The notes beneath the pieces were generated by a model that did not search any database, had not been told where the DNA came from, and saw only the letters and a list, made by a program, of their open reading frames with translations. The translations under genes were made by a program, and so were the position numbers. This document shows, piece by piece, positions 1 to 14,800 of a stretch of 64,000 bases of DNA (within the stretch, counting starts at the first letter, position 1; the number at the start of each line of letters is the position of its first letter). The DNA is from DASSFZ01 sp035292585 (GTDB lineage: Bacteria > Chloroflexota > Anaerolineae > Fen-1058), in assembly GCA_035292585.1 (NCBI GenBank), contig DATDPU010000020.1:5166-69165 (forward strand). Reading direction: 5' to 3'.

Positions 1-3000
1 AAGTGGTACGCACAATTCGATACCGGGCGCCACGCATACCGTTGGTGTCGAACGTCACCGGCCAGGTTTGGCCCGCAGGCGCAGCGCCCGACGCGGCGTA
101 CTGGCGCGATCACGTGCGCGCGCCCGTGCGCTTCGCCGACGGCATGCGCACGTTGGCCGACCAAGGTTACGCGGTCTTCGTCGAGATCGGCCCACATCCG
201 ACGCTGCTGGGCCTGGGCAAGCATTGCCTGCCGGATGACTATGGCGCGTGGCTGCCGTCGTTGAAGCGCGGCCAGGACGATTGGACGCAGTTGCTCGGCA
301 GTCTCGGCAAATTGTATGCACGCGGCGCGGACGTAGATTGGCCAGGCTTCGAGCGCGACTACGCGGAGGGACGCCAGAAGATTGCCTTGCCGACTTACGC
401 ATTCCAGCGCGAACGCTATTGGTTCAAGCACGGTGACCACCGTCTGTCGCTCGCGGCTGCGAATGGTCACGCCGCGCGCTTACATCCGCTGCTCGACGAG
501 GCGCTACGCTCGCCGGCCATCTCCGGCAGCGTGTACCAGTCGCGCATCGATCGGCAACGATTGCCCTTCCTCGGCGATCATCGCGTGCGCGACACGGCGG
601 TTTTCCCGGCGACCGCGTACATCGAAATGGCGCTGGCCGCTGCGCAGCACGTGCTCGGGCCGGGGCGCTATGCCGTCGAAGACATGCTGATCCAGCAGCC
701 GCTCATTTTGTCCGAAGACAAGAGCCAGCTAGTTCAGATCGTCTTATCGCCCGATGGCGCGTTTCAGATCCACAGCGCGTCCGATGGCGATGCAGCGACC
801 TGGAACCTGCACGCGATGGGTCATGTTCGCGCAGACACTGACGAGACGCCGTTCGCGCCAGCGTCGCTTGCCGAAGCACACGAGCAGTGCCAAGACGAGT
901 GGGACTCAGCAGCCTTTTACACTGCGCTGCACGAGTTGGGCATGAACTACGGCGCGGCCTTTCAAGGCCTGTCCCGCGTGCAACGCGGCGCGCGCCGGGC
1001 GCTGGGACACGTTCATTTGCCGGATGCGCTCGCGCCGCAGGCCGAGACATTCCAGCTGCACCCGGCTCTACTCGACGCGTGTCTGCAAGTCTTGGCCGCC
1101 GCGCTCGCCGGGCCGGATGACATGACGGCGAACAGCAATCTCTACCTGCCTATCGGTCTGGAACGTTGTCGCGTCTTCCATCGCGCGCCCGCCGTGGCCT
1201 GGAGTTACGCGACGATTCGGCCAGACGATACGCCTGACGCCGAAAGCGTGACCGGCGATGTGACGCTGTTCGACGCGGACGACCAGCCGGTCGCCGAGGT
1301 GACGGGTATGCGTTTGAAGCGCGCGAGCCGCGCGGCGCTGGCGCAGATCGCACAACGGAGCAGCGCCGCCACTTACCGCACCGAGTGGTTATACGAAGTA
1401 CAGTGGCAGGCGCAGCCGCGCGCTAAGGCTCCCGTCCAACCGGGCGACTGGCTGATCTTCGCGGATCGGAACGGCATCGCGGACGCCCTGGTGCGCCAAC
1501 TGACAGACGAAGGCCGAGCCTGCGTCTTGGTGCAACCGGGCCAGGCCTTCGCGCGCATCCAGGCAGATCGCTACGAGATCGATCCGTCTCAACCCGCAGA
1601 CTTCGAGCGCTTATTGCAGACCGTCGCCGAGGATCAATCACTGAGCGCGGTTATTTACCTGTGGAGTATCGATGCCGAGCCACTCGGCGAACCGGCGGCG
1701 CAGAATCAGCAGCTGGGGTTAGGTAGCGCGCTGTATCTCGCGCAAGCATTGGCGAAGCGACCAACCCCGCCGCGACTGTGGCTGGTGACGTGCGGCGCGC
1801 AGTCCACCATCCAACCAGCCGCCGGTCCAATTGCTGTTCATCAATCCACCCTATGGGGTTTCCGGCGCACGCTCGCGCTGGAGCAACCCGCGCTGCGCGC
1901 CACGTGCCTCGATCTCGATCCCGCCGCGCTCGCAGCCGACAACGCTCAGGCCGTGTGCGACGAAGTGCGCGTGGACGCCCCGGAAGACCAGATCGCCATT
2001 CGCAACGAAACGCGCTTCGCCGCGCGATTGGCGCGGGCCGCGCGCTCAACGCAGCTGCCGGTGCGATTGGACATCGCCGCGCGCGGCACGCTCGACAGCC
2101 TGGTGATACAGGCTGCCAGCCGCCGTCAGCCGGGGCCGGGCGAAGTCGAAATCGAAGTGCGCGCCGCCGGATTGAATTTCCGCGATGTGCTCAACGCGCT
2201 GGGCCTGTATCCCGGCGAAGCCGGCGCGCTCGGCAATGAGTGCGCCGGAAAGATAGCCAGCATCGGCGCAGGCGTGACCGGCCTGGCCGTTGGCGACGAC
2301 GTGATCGCCGCGACGAGCGATTGCTTCGCCTCGTTCGCCATCGCTCGCGCCGAACTGGTCATTCGTAAGCCTGCCTCGTTGACGTACGCCGAAGCGGCGG
2401 CGCTGCCGGTGGCATACTTGACTGCGGACTACGGTCTCAATCAGCTGGCGCACATGAAGCGCGGCGATCGCGTCTTGATTCACGCGGCAACCGGCGGCGT
2501 AGGTCTGGCCGCAGTGCGACTGGCGCAGCAGGTGGGGGCCGAAATCTTCGCAACGGCAGGCAGCCCTGATAAGCGCGCGCTGCTGCAATCGCTGGGCGTG
2601 CCGCACGTCATGCACTCACGCACGCTCGACTTCGCGGACGAGATCATGCGCCTCACCGATGGCGCAGGCGTGGACATCGTCCTCAACTCGTTGACGGACG
2701 AGTTCATCCCGAAGAGTTTTGCAGCGCTGAAACGCGGCGGCGTGTTCCTGGAAATCGGCAAGCGCGGCATCTGGAGCCACGAGCAAGTCGAGCAGTTAGG
2801 ACGCGCCATCGACTACCACGTGATCTACCTGGGCGACGTATGCCAATCCGATCCGCCGCTCATCCACTCGCTGCTGCAACGCCTGGCCGATGCTGCCGGT
2901 AGCGGCGCGCTGCCGATGCTGCCGGTGCGCGTCTTCCCGTTGGAGCAGGCGCAAGCAGCCTTCCGCTTCATGGCGCAGGCGAAGCACGTGGGCAAGATTG

Positions 3001-4259
3001 TCATCAGCTTGCCAGCCATCCAACCAACCAGCCAACCAGCCAACCAGCCATCCATCCAACCCGATGCCTCGTATCTCATCACTGGCGGGCTGGGCGGCAT
3101 CGGCCTGCGCGTCGCGCAATGGTTGATCGACACAGGCGCACAGCACGTCGTGCTCATGGGCCGTAGCCCGGCGTCGGATGCAGCCCGCCAGGCGCTTGCC
3201 GGTCTTGAGCGGTCGGGCGCGCAGGTCGTCGTCGCGCAGGCGGACGTGGCGCAAGCCGATCAGGTCGAGCGCGTGCTTCACGACATTGCGCAATCGATGC
3301 CGCCGCTGCGCGGTGTGATCCACGCCGCCGGCACGCTGGCCGATGCGCCGCTGGAACAACAGGATTGGACGCGCTTCGCCGCCGTCATGGGATCGAAAGT
3401 GGATGGCGCGTGGAACCTGCATCGACTCACGCGCGATGTGCCGCTCGACTTCTTCGTTTTATTCGCCGCCGGGGCCGGGCTGATTGGATCGGCGGGCCAG
3501 TCGAACTATGCAGCCGCCAACGTGTTTCTCGATGCGCTCGCGCACGATCGCCAGGCGCGCGGCCTGCCCGCGCTCAGCATCGACTGGGGGCCGTGGAGCG
3601 AGGTCGGCATGACTGCCGGCTTGAGCGAAGCCAATCGTGAGCGCATGGCGCGCCAGGGACTCGGCTTCGTCGCGCCCGACGAGGGTGTGCAGGCGTTAGA
3701 GTCTGCGTTGACGCGCGGCGCGGCGCAAGTCGCAGTTCTGCCAATCGATTGGTCGCGATTCGATGCGCAGCGCGCGGCGTCGCCGTTCTTTGCCGGGCTG
3801 CTGGCCTCCGCGCAAGCCGCGAGCCGATCGACAAATGCCGAGGGTGCGCCACGCGTGGTGCAGCGCCTGGCGGACGCGCCGCCCAACCAGCGCAAGTCGA
3901 TCCTCGCCGCGCACGTGCGCGAGCAGGCGATCAAAGTGCTGGGCCTGAGCGCCACGCAGACCATCGATCCGCACCAGCCGCTCAACGAGCTCGGCCTCGA
4001 TTCGCTGATGGCCGTCGAATTGCGCAACGCGTTGAGCGCGAGCGTCGATCGCAAACTGCCGGCGACGCTGCTGTTCAATTATCCGACCAGCGAGGCGTTG
4101 ACGGACTTTCTCTTCAAGGAAGTCGTGCCTGGCGATGAGCCTGCGCTCTCCGTGCCCGTGCGCGCGAAATCGCCGGACGCGGCGGCCTTGGAACAGTTGA
4201 CGGAAGAGGAAGCCGAGGCGCTCTTGCTGCAAGAACTGGCAGCCCGCCGCCCGGCGTAG
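1..4259 (+). CDS. Type I PKS module, 5'-truncated: (AT)-DH-ER-KR-ACP
   Basis: The reading frame is open from the window edge, so the KS and most of the AT lie outside. Counting from the codon at position 3, residues 1-150 are the AT C-terminus with the usual post-AT LPTYAFQ linker near 129. DH follows at about 160-440, with catalytic His193 and Asp358 in HPALLDAC. The His motif reads HRVRDTAVFP, so the usual Gly is Asp. A structural pseudo-KR half lies at about 460-690, ER at 695-1010 (NADPH loop AATGGVGLAAV), KR at 1022-1250 (TGGLGGIG; Tyr1169) and ACP with phosphopantetheine Ser1334 in LGLDSLMA. At the expected KR catalytic Ser position there is Ala1156. The tail LTEEEAEALLLQEL resembles a short C-terminal docking helix. 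If active, the module adds a fully reduced two-carbon (or branched) unit. AT specificity cannot be read here. Confidence 0.93.
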   Translation, partial: VVRTIRYRAPRIPLVSNVTGQVWPAGAAPDAAYWRDHVRAPVRFADGMRTLADQGYAVFVEIGPHPTLLGLGKHCLPDDYGAWLPSLKRGQDDWTQLLGSLGKLYARGADVDWPGFERDYAEGRQKIALPTYAFQRERYWFKHGDHRLSLAAANGHAARLHPLLDEALRSPAISGSVYQSRIDRQRLPFLGDHRVRDTAVFPATAYIEMALAAAQHVLGPGRYAVEDMLIQQPLILSEDKSQLVQIVLSPDGAFQIHSASDGDAATWNLHAMGHVRADTDETPFAPASLAEAHEQCQDEWDSAAFYTALHELGMNYGAAFQGLSRVQRGARRALGHVHLPDALAPQAETFQLHPALLDACLQVLAAALAGPDDMTANSNLYLPIGLERCRVFHRAPAVAWSYATIRPDDTPDAESVTGDVTLFDADDQPVAEVTGMRLKRASRAALAQIAQRSSAATYRTEWLYEVQWQAQPRAKAPVQPGDWLIFADRNGIADALVRQLTDEGRACVLVQPGQAFARIQADRYEIDPSQPADFERLLQTVAEDQSLSAVIYLWSIDAEPLGEPAAQNQQLGLGSALYLAQALAKRPTPPRLWLVTCGAQSTIQPAAGPIAVHQSTLWGFRRTLALEQPALRATCLDLDPAALAADNAQAVCDEVRVDAPEDQIAIRNETRFAARLARAARSTQLPVRLDIAARGTLDSLVIQAASRRQPGPGEVEIEVRAAGLNFRDVLNALGLYPGEAGALGNECAGKIASIGAGVTGLAVGDDVIAATSDCFASFAIARAELVIRKPASLTYAEAAALPVAYLTADYGLNQLAHMKRGDRVLIHAATGGVGLAAVRLAQQVGAEIFATAGSPDKRALLQSLGVPHVMHSRTLDFADEIMRLTDGAGVDIVLNSLTDEFIPKSFAALKRGGVFLEIGKRGIWSHEQVEQLGRAIDYHVIYLGDVCQSDPPLIHSLLQRLADAAGSGALPMLPVRVFPLEQAQAAFRFMAQAKHVGKIVISLPAIQPTSQPANQPSIQPDASYLITGGLGGIGLRVAQWLIDTGAQHVVLMGRSPASDAARQALAGLERSGAQVVVAQADVAQADQVERVLHDIAQSMPPLRGVIHAAGTLADAPLEQQDWTRFAAVMGSKVDGAWNLHRLTRDVPLDFFVLFAAGAGLIGSAGQSNYAAANVFLDALAHDRQARGLPALSIDWGPWSEVGMTAGLSEANRERMARQGLGFVAPDEGVQALESALTRGAAQVAVLPIDWSRFDAQRAASPFFAGLLASAQAASRSTNAEGAPRVVQRLADAPPNQRKSILAAHVREQAIKVLGLSATQTIDPHQPLNELGLDSLMAVELRNALSASVDRKLPATLLFNYPTSEALTDFLFKEVVPGDEPALSVPVRAKSPDAAALEQLTEEEAEALLLQELAARRPA
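3016..3061. repeat. In-frame CCAACC/CCATCC microsatellite at the ER-KR junction
   Basis: A run of CCAACCA- and CCAGCCAA-type heptads encodes a Gln/Pro/Ser/Asn linker exactly between the ER end (IVISLP) and the KR start (ASYLITGG). The same repeat type marks the ER-KR junctions of the PKS genes ending at 16795 and 31315. Confidence 0.8.
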
Positions 4260-4286
4260 AACCAGAAACCGACCTGGGAATGTGTC

Positions 4287-8840
<4,554 letters not shown>

Positions 8841-8896
8841 CCCAGGATGAGATGGTTGGTTCGGGATGACGCTTCACCATCGCGCAAAGGACATAC

Positions 8897-11800
8897 ATGA
8901 GCAGTAAAGATGAGCAACTATCACCGTTGAAACAAGCCTATCTCGCCCTGGAAGAGATGCAGGCGAAGCTGGATGCACTGGAGCGCGCGCAGCGCGAGCC
9001 GATCGCCGTCATCGGCATCGGCTGCCGATTCCCCGGCGAAGCGAACGACCCAGAATCCTTCTGGCGCAACCTGCGCGACGGCGTCGATGCGATCCGCGAC
9101 GTGCCGGGCGACCGTTGGGACGTAGACGCGGTTTACGATCCTGATCCCGATGTGCCCGGCAAAACCTACACGCGCCAGGCAGGTTTCATCGATCACGCCG
9201 ACCGGTTCGATCCGCAGTTCTTCGGCATCGCGCCGCGCGAAGCAATCAGCATGGACCCACAGCAGCGCTTGTTGCTCGAAGTCGCGTGGGAAGCGCTGGA
9301 GAACGCGGGCCAGGCGCCCGACAAGTTGAACGGCTCTCGCACGGGCGTGTTTGTCGGGATTGCCAGCAGCGATTACGCCGCCTTGCAGCTCAAGGGCGGC
9401 GATCCAGCGCGGCTCGACCTGTATTACGGATCGGGTGTCGCGCACAGCATCGCAGCCGGCCGCCTGTCGTACATCCTCGGACTGCAAGGGCCGAGCATCG
9501 CACTCGATACGGCCTGCTCGTCGTCGCTGGTCGCCGTTCATCTGGCGGTGCAAAGTCTGCGCGGAGATGAGTGCCGCCTGGCGATGGTTGGCGGCGTGCA
9601 TTTGCTCCTGGCGCCCGATAACACCATCGCGTTTTCGAAGTCGCGGATGCTCGCGCCGGATGGCCGCTGCAAGACGTTTGACGCGCGCGCCGACGGCTTC
9701 GGCGACGGCGAGGGCTGCGGCGTGGTGATCCTCAAGCGCTTGTCCGACGCGCTGGCCGATGGCGACCGCATCCTGGCCGTCATTCGCGGCACGGCGGTCA
9801 ATCAAGATGGCGCGAGCAGCGGTTTGACCGCGCCAAACGGCCCATCGCAAGAAGCCGTCATTCGCGCGGCGCTGGTGAATGGCGGCGTCAAGCCGGATGA
9901 GGTCGGTTACGTCGAAGCGCACGGCACAGGCACTTCGCTTGGCGATCCCATCGAAGTGCAGGCGATGGGCGCAGTCTTGCGCGAAGGGCGCGCGGCTGAT
10001 CGACCGTTCCTGCTCGGTTCGGTCAAGACCAACGTCGGCCATCTCGAAGCGGCGGCGGGCGTGACGGGCCTGATCAAAGCCGTGCTGATGCTGCATTACG
10101 GCGAGGTTCCACCGCACCTGCATTTTGAGACGCCCAGCCCGTTCATTCCCTGGAACGAGATTCCGGCTGTCGTGCCACAGACGCTTATGCCCTGGCCGAA
10201 GGAGTATGCGCGCCGCATTGCAGGCGTAAGCGCATTTGGCTTCAGCGGAACGAACGCGCACATCGTACTAGAAGAAGCACCAGAGGTTGACCCTCGCCCC
10301 CTCTCCCTCATAGGGAGAGGGGCAGGGGTGAGGGTCGAGGAACGCCCCCTTCACCTTCTGACACTGTCGGCCAAGAGCGACGCTGCGCTCAAAGAACTCG
10401 CCGCTCGATACATCAACCATCTATCCAACCCCGCAGAGCGGGGCGCAAGCAGCCAACCCACTAGCCAACTAACCGATCTCTGCTTCACCGCGAACACGGG
10501 CCGCGCTCACTTGAGCAACCGGCTGGCGATTCTCGCCGAGTCGGCCGAGCAGGCGCACGCGCGATTGACCGACTTCATCGACGGCCAGACGACGACCGGC
10601 TTGATCAGCGGCGAGACGCACAGCACTGATCGGGCCAAGATCGCGTTTCTATTCACCGGCCAGGGATCGCAGTACGTCGGCATGGGCCGCCGGTTGTACG
10701 AAACGCAGCCCGTCTTCCGAGCCGCGCTCGATCGCTGCGCCGAGATCCTGCGGCCACATCTAAACAAGTCGATCCTGTCCGTGCTGTATCCCGATTCCGC
10801 AATCCGCAATCCCGCTCCGCTTCGCTCCGGGGACTACCCTGGCACTGCCCGCCAGGGCAAGTGTAGTCCGCAATCCGCAATCGATGAGACGGCTTTCACG
10901 CAACCGGCGCTCTTCGCGCTCGAATATGCGCTGGCCGAGTTATGGCGCTCGTGGGGCGTCGTTCCAAGCGCGGTCATGGGCCACAGCGCCGGCGAGTATG
11001 TCGCGGCCTGCGTCGCGGGTGTGTTCAGCCTCGAAGACGGCTTGAAGTTGATCACCGCTCGCGGCCGGCTGATGCAGTCGCTGCCGCGCGGCGAGATGGC
11101 CGCAGTCTTCGCGAATGAAGCGACTGTCCACGAAGCGCTCGCGCCCCATCAGGCAGACGTTTCGATCGCCGCAGTCAACGGCCCGGATAATACTGTGATC
11201 TCGGGTGCGAGTGTGGCATTGCAGGCCGTACTCGATGGACTTCAGGCGCGCGGCATCAAAACGAAGAAACTCGTCGTATCGCACGCCTTCCACTCGCCGA
11301 TGATGGAACCGATCCTCGATGAGTTCGAGCGCATCGCCTCCGAGGTGAAGTTCTCCGCTCCCAGAATCAGGCTGATCTCGAATGTGACCGGCAAAACGGC
11401 GGCAGCGGCTGAAATCGCGAACCCGACCTATTGGCGCACACATATTCGCCGGGCGGTGCGCTTCCACGAATCGATGGAGGCGCTCCAGCAGCTGGGCTTC
11501 GAGCTTTTCGTCGAGATGGGGCCAAGCCCGACTCTGATCGGCATGGGGCAACGTTGCCTGCCAGAAGACACCGGTGCATGGCTGCCCTCGCTGCGCAAAG
11601 GTCAAGACGATTGGCAGGCTGTGCTCAAGAGCCTGTCGGCGCTGTATGTTCACGGCGTCGCTGTGGACTGGGTGGGTTTTGACAAGCCATACTCGCGCCG
11701 CAGAATCGCCCTGCCCACCTATCCATTCCAGCGCGATCGATACTGGCTGCCGGCCACCAGCAACCAACCAGCCAACCGGCCAACCAACCAACTCTCTCTC

Positions 11801-14800
11801 CACCCCCTTCTCGGCCAGCGTGTACGTTCCGCGCTCAAGGAGATTGTGTTCGAGTCCGAACTGCACGCCGGCACACTGTCCGTGCTGAACGATCATCGCG
11901 TCTTTGAGTCCGCGCTGTTGCCTGCAACGGCTTACCTGGAAGCATTCACGGCGGCGGCGAAGATCGTCCTGAACAGTGACGCGACCGGCTTGGAAGATGT
12001 GATCATCCATGCGGGATTGATCGTCCCCGACGGCGAGGCGCGCATCACGCAGGTGATCGCCAGCCCGGAAGACGGGGGCGCGATTGCGCTTCAATTCTTC
12101 AGCGCCACCGGCGGCGCGGACGACGATGTGTGGACGTTGCATGCTTCCGCCCGAGCGCGATCGGGTATCGCCCGCGCGACTGACAGCCTCGCGCTCGCCG
12201 AGATTCAGTCGCGCTGCACCGAGTCGATTTCCGCCGAAGCGCATTACGCCAGCCTGCTCGATCACGGCCTCGACTTCGGGCCGAGCCTGCGCGGCGTAGC
12301 GCGCATCCTGCGGCGCGACGGCGAAGCGCTGGGCGATATTCGACTGCCTGAAGCGCAGGTCGCCGAAGCCAGCGCTTACCACGTGCACCCGGCGCTGCTC
12401 GACGCCTGTGTGCAGATTCTGGCCGCCGCCGCGCCTGGCTCGCAAGATACCTACTTGCCGATCAACGTTGAGCGCGTCATGCAACATCAACGGCCCGGCG
12501 CGCAAGTATGGAGTCACGTCACTCTTCGCCATGACAATGGATCGAACAACGAGACGCTCGTCGCCGACGTGCGCGTGCTCGACGAGGCCGGGCAGATCGT
12601 GGCGGAACTGATCGGCCTGCGTCTGAAGCGCGCCGATCGAGATTCGCTGCAACGACTCGCGCCCGCCCCTCGCGCGCGCGATTTCGCCGATTGGCTATAC
12701 ACGGTTGAATGGAAACCGAAGCCTCTCGCGCGTGACAACTCGGCGGACTTCGTGCCCGATCTCGCATCGCTTGCCGATCGTGTTCAACCGCGCGTCGCGC
12801 CGTTGAGCGCGCAGCACGGTTTGTCGGCGTACGCTGATCTGATGCCACGGCTCGAAACATTGAGCAGCGCCTACGCGCTTCAAGCCTTGCGGCAACTCGG
12901 TTGGGAACCGCGCGCTGGTGAAGGTATGGCCGTCGCAGGATTGGCACAGCGACTCGGCATCATCGCCGCGCATCACCGTCTGTTCGGTCGTCTGCTAGAG
13001 ATATTGGGCGAAGAAGGAATCCTGCAACGCGATGAACATGAGTGGGCGGTCGCTCGCACGCCCGACCCGGTTGATCCCCAGCCGCTGCAAACCGAGCTGG
13101 CCGCTCGCTTTCCCGATTCCGCCGAAGCGAAGCTGCTGGGCCGCTGCGGGTCGAATCTGGCGCAGGCGCTGCGCGGCGAAGCCGATCCGCTGCAATTGCT
13201 GTTCCCCGGCGGATCGTTCGACGCGGCCGAGCAGCTCTATCAGCACTCCGGTTTCGCCAAGACGTACAACTCGCTCGCGCGCGAAATCATCACCTCGGCG
13301 CTGGAGCAGCTGCCGCCGGGTCGAACGGCGCGCATCCTGGAGATCGGCGCGGGCACCGGCGGCACCACCTCGTTCCTGCTGCCGGCGCTGCCGGCCGATC
13401 GAGTGGAGTACACCTTTACCGACATCTCGCCGATGTTCGCCACGCGGGCGCGGCAGAAGTTTGGCGGTTACCCATTCGTGCGCTTCGAGACGCTCGACAT
13501 CGAGCAAGACCCGGCCGCGCAGGGCTTTGCGGCGCAGCGCTTTGACATCATCGTCGCGGCCAACGTGATCCACGCCACCGCCGATCTGCGCGCGACGCTC
13601 GAGCGCGTGAAGCAGTTGCTCGCGCCCGGCGGCCTGCTGCTCTTGATCGAAGTCAACCGCCCATTGCGCTGGATCGATTTGACCTTCGGCCTGACCGAAG
13701 GCTGGTGGAAGTTCAGCGACGCGGACGTGCGGCCTGAGTATCCGTTGCTGTCGCGCGCGGCGTGGCTGGCGCTGCTGTCCAGCCTGGGCTTCGCGCAGCC
13801 AATCGCGTTGCCCCTCAACGCAGACAATGGCGTGCTCGCGATACAATCGATCATTGCCGCGCGCGGCCCACAAGCCGATGCGGAGCGGAGCGCGAAGTCC
13901 TGGGTGATCTTCGCCGACCAGAATGGCAGCGGGGCGCGGCTGGCCGAAACACTCCGGGCGCGGGGCGGGTCGTGCGCGATCGTTCAGCATGGCGCGGCCT
14001 ACGCGAACCTCGGCCGGGGAAACTGGCAGATCGATCCGATGCAGCCGGAGGACTTCACGCGCGTTTTGCTCGAAGCGGGCAGCGACGGGTGTCACATCGT
14101 TCACCTGTGGAGTCTCGACGTGCCCGAGCCAGACGAGGACGATCAACCTGATCCGCAGCTTGGAACGGCCAGCGCGCTGCACCTGACGCAAGCCATCATC
14201 AACGCCGGATGGGATGACTTCGGCGGGCTGATCTACGTCACGCGCAGCGCCCAGCCCACCAACCAACTATCCAGCCATCCCACCCACGTCACTCAATCGC
14301 CGTTGTGGGGACTCGCCAAGACGATCCGACTGGAGCATCCTGAGTTGCATTGCGCCTGCATCGATCTCGATCCATCGCTGCCAGACGAAATCAGCGCACT
14401 TGTGGACGAGCTATTGTCGCCGGATGGCGAGGATCAAATCGCGCTGAGGCGCACGGGGCGGCACGTCGCTCGCCTCGTGCGACTAACCATCCAACCATCC
14501 GACTATCCAACCACCCAACCCACTCAGCTCGTCATCACGTCGCGCGGCACGCTCGACAATCTCTCGCTCGCGCCGCTGTCGCGACGAGCGCCCGGCCCTG
14601 GCGAGGTTGAGATTCAGGCCGCCGCCACTGGCCTCAACTTCAAAGACGTGATGAACGCGCTAGGGATGTATCCCGGCGATCCAGGGCCGCTCGGCGGCGA
14701 GTGCGCCGGGCGCGTCAGCGCTGTCGGTTCGGGCGTCGCCGCTGTCCACATCGGCGACGAGGTGATCGCGCTGGCGGGCGGCAGCTTCGCCGGTTACGTC

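Noticed and set aside
3016..3061. CRISPR-like short repeats
   Set aside because: The CCAACC units are tandem and without spacers, and are read as protein linkers. No cas genes are present anywhere in the window.
8921..10261. A 446-codon minus-strand open frame
   Set aside because: Opposite the KS domain of the PKS at 8897; His/Arg/Gln-rich shadow with no domain.
10940..12652. A 570-codon open frame on the minus strand
   Set aside because: It lies wholly inside the AT-DH part of a PKS gene with intact motifs. Long antisense frames are expected in GC-rich codon-biased DNA, and the translation shows no recognisable domain.
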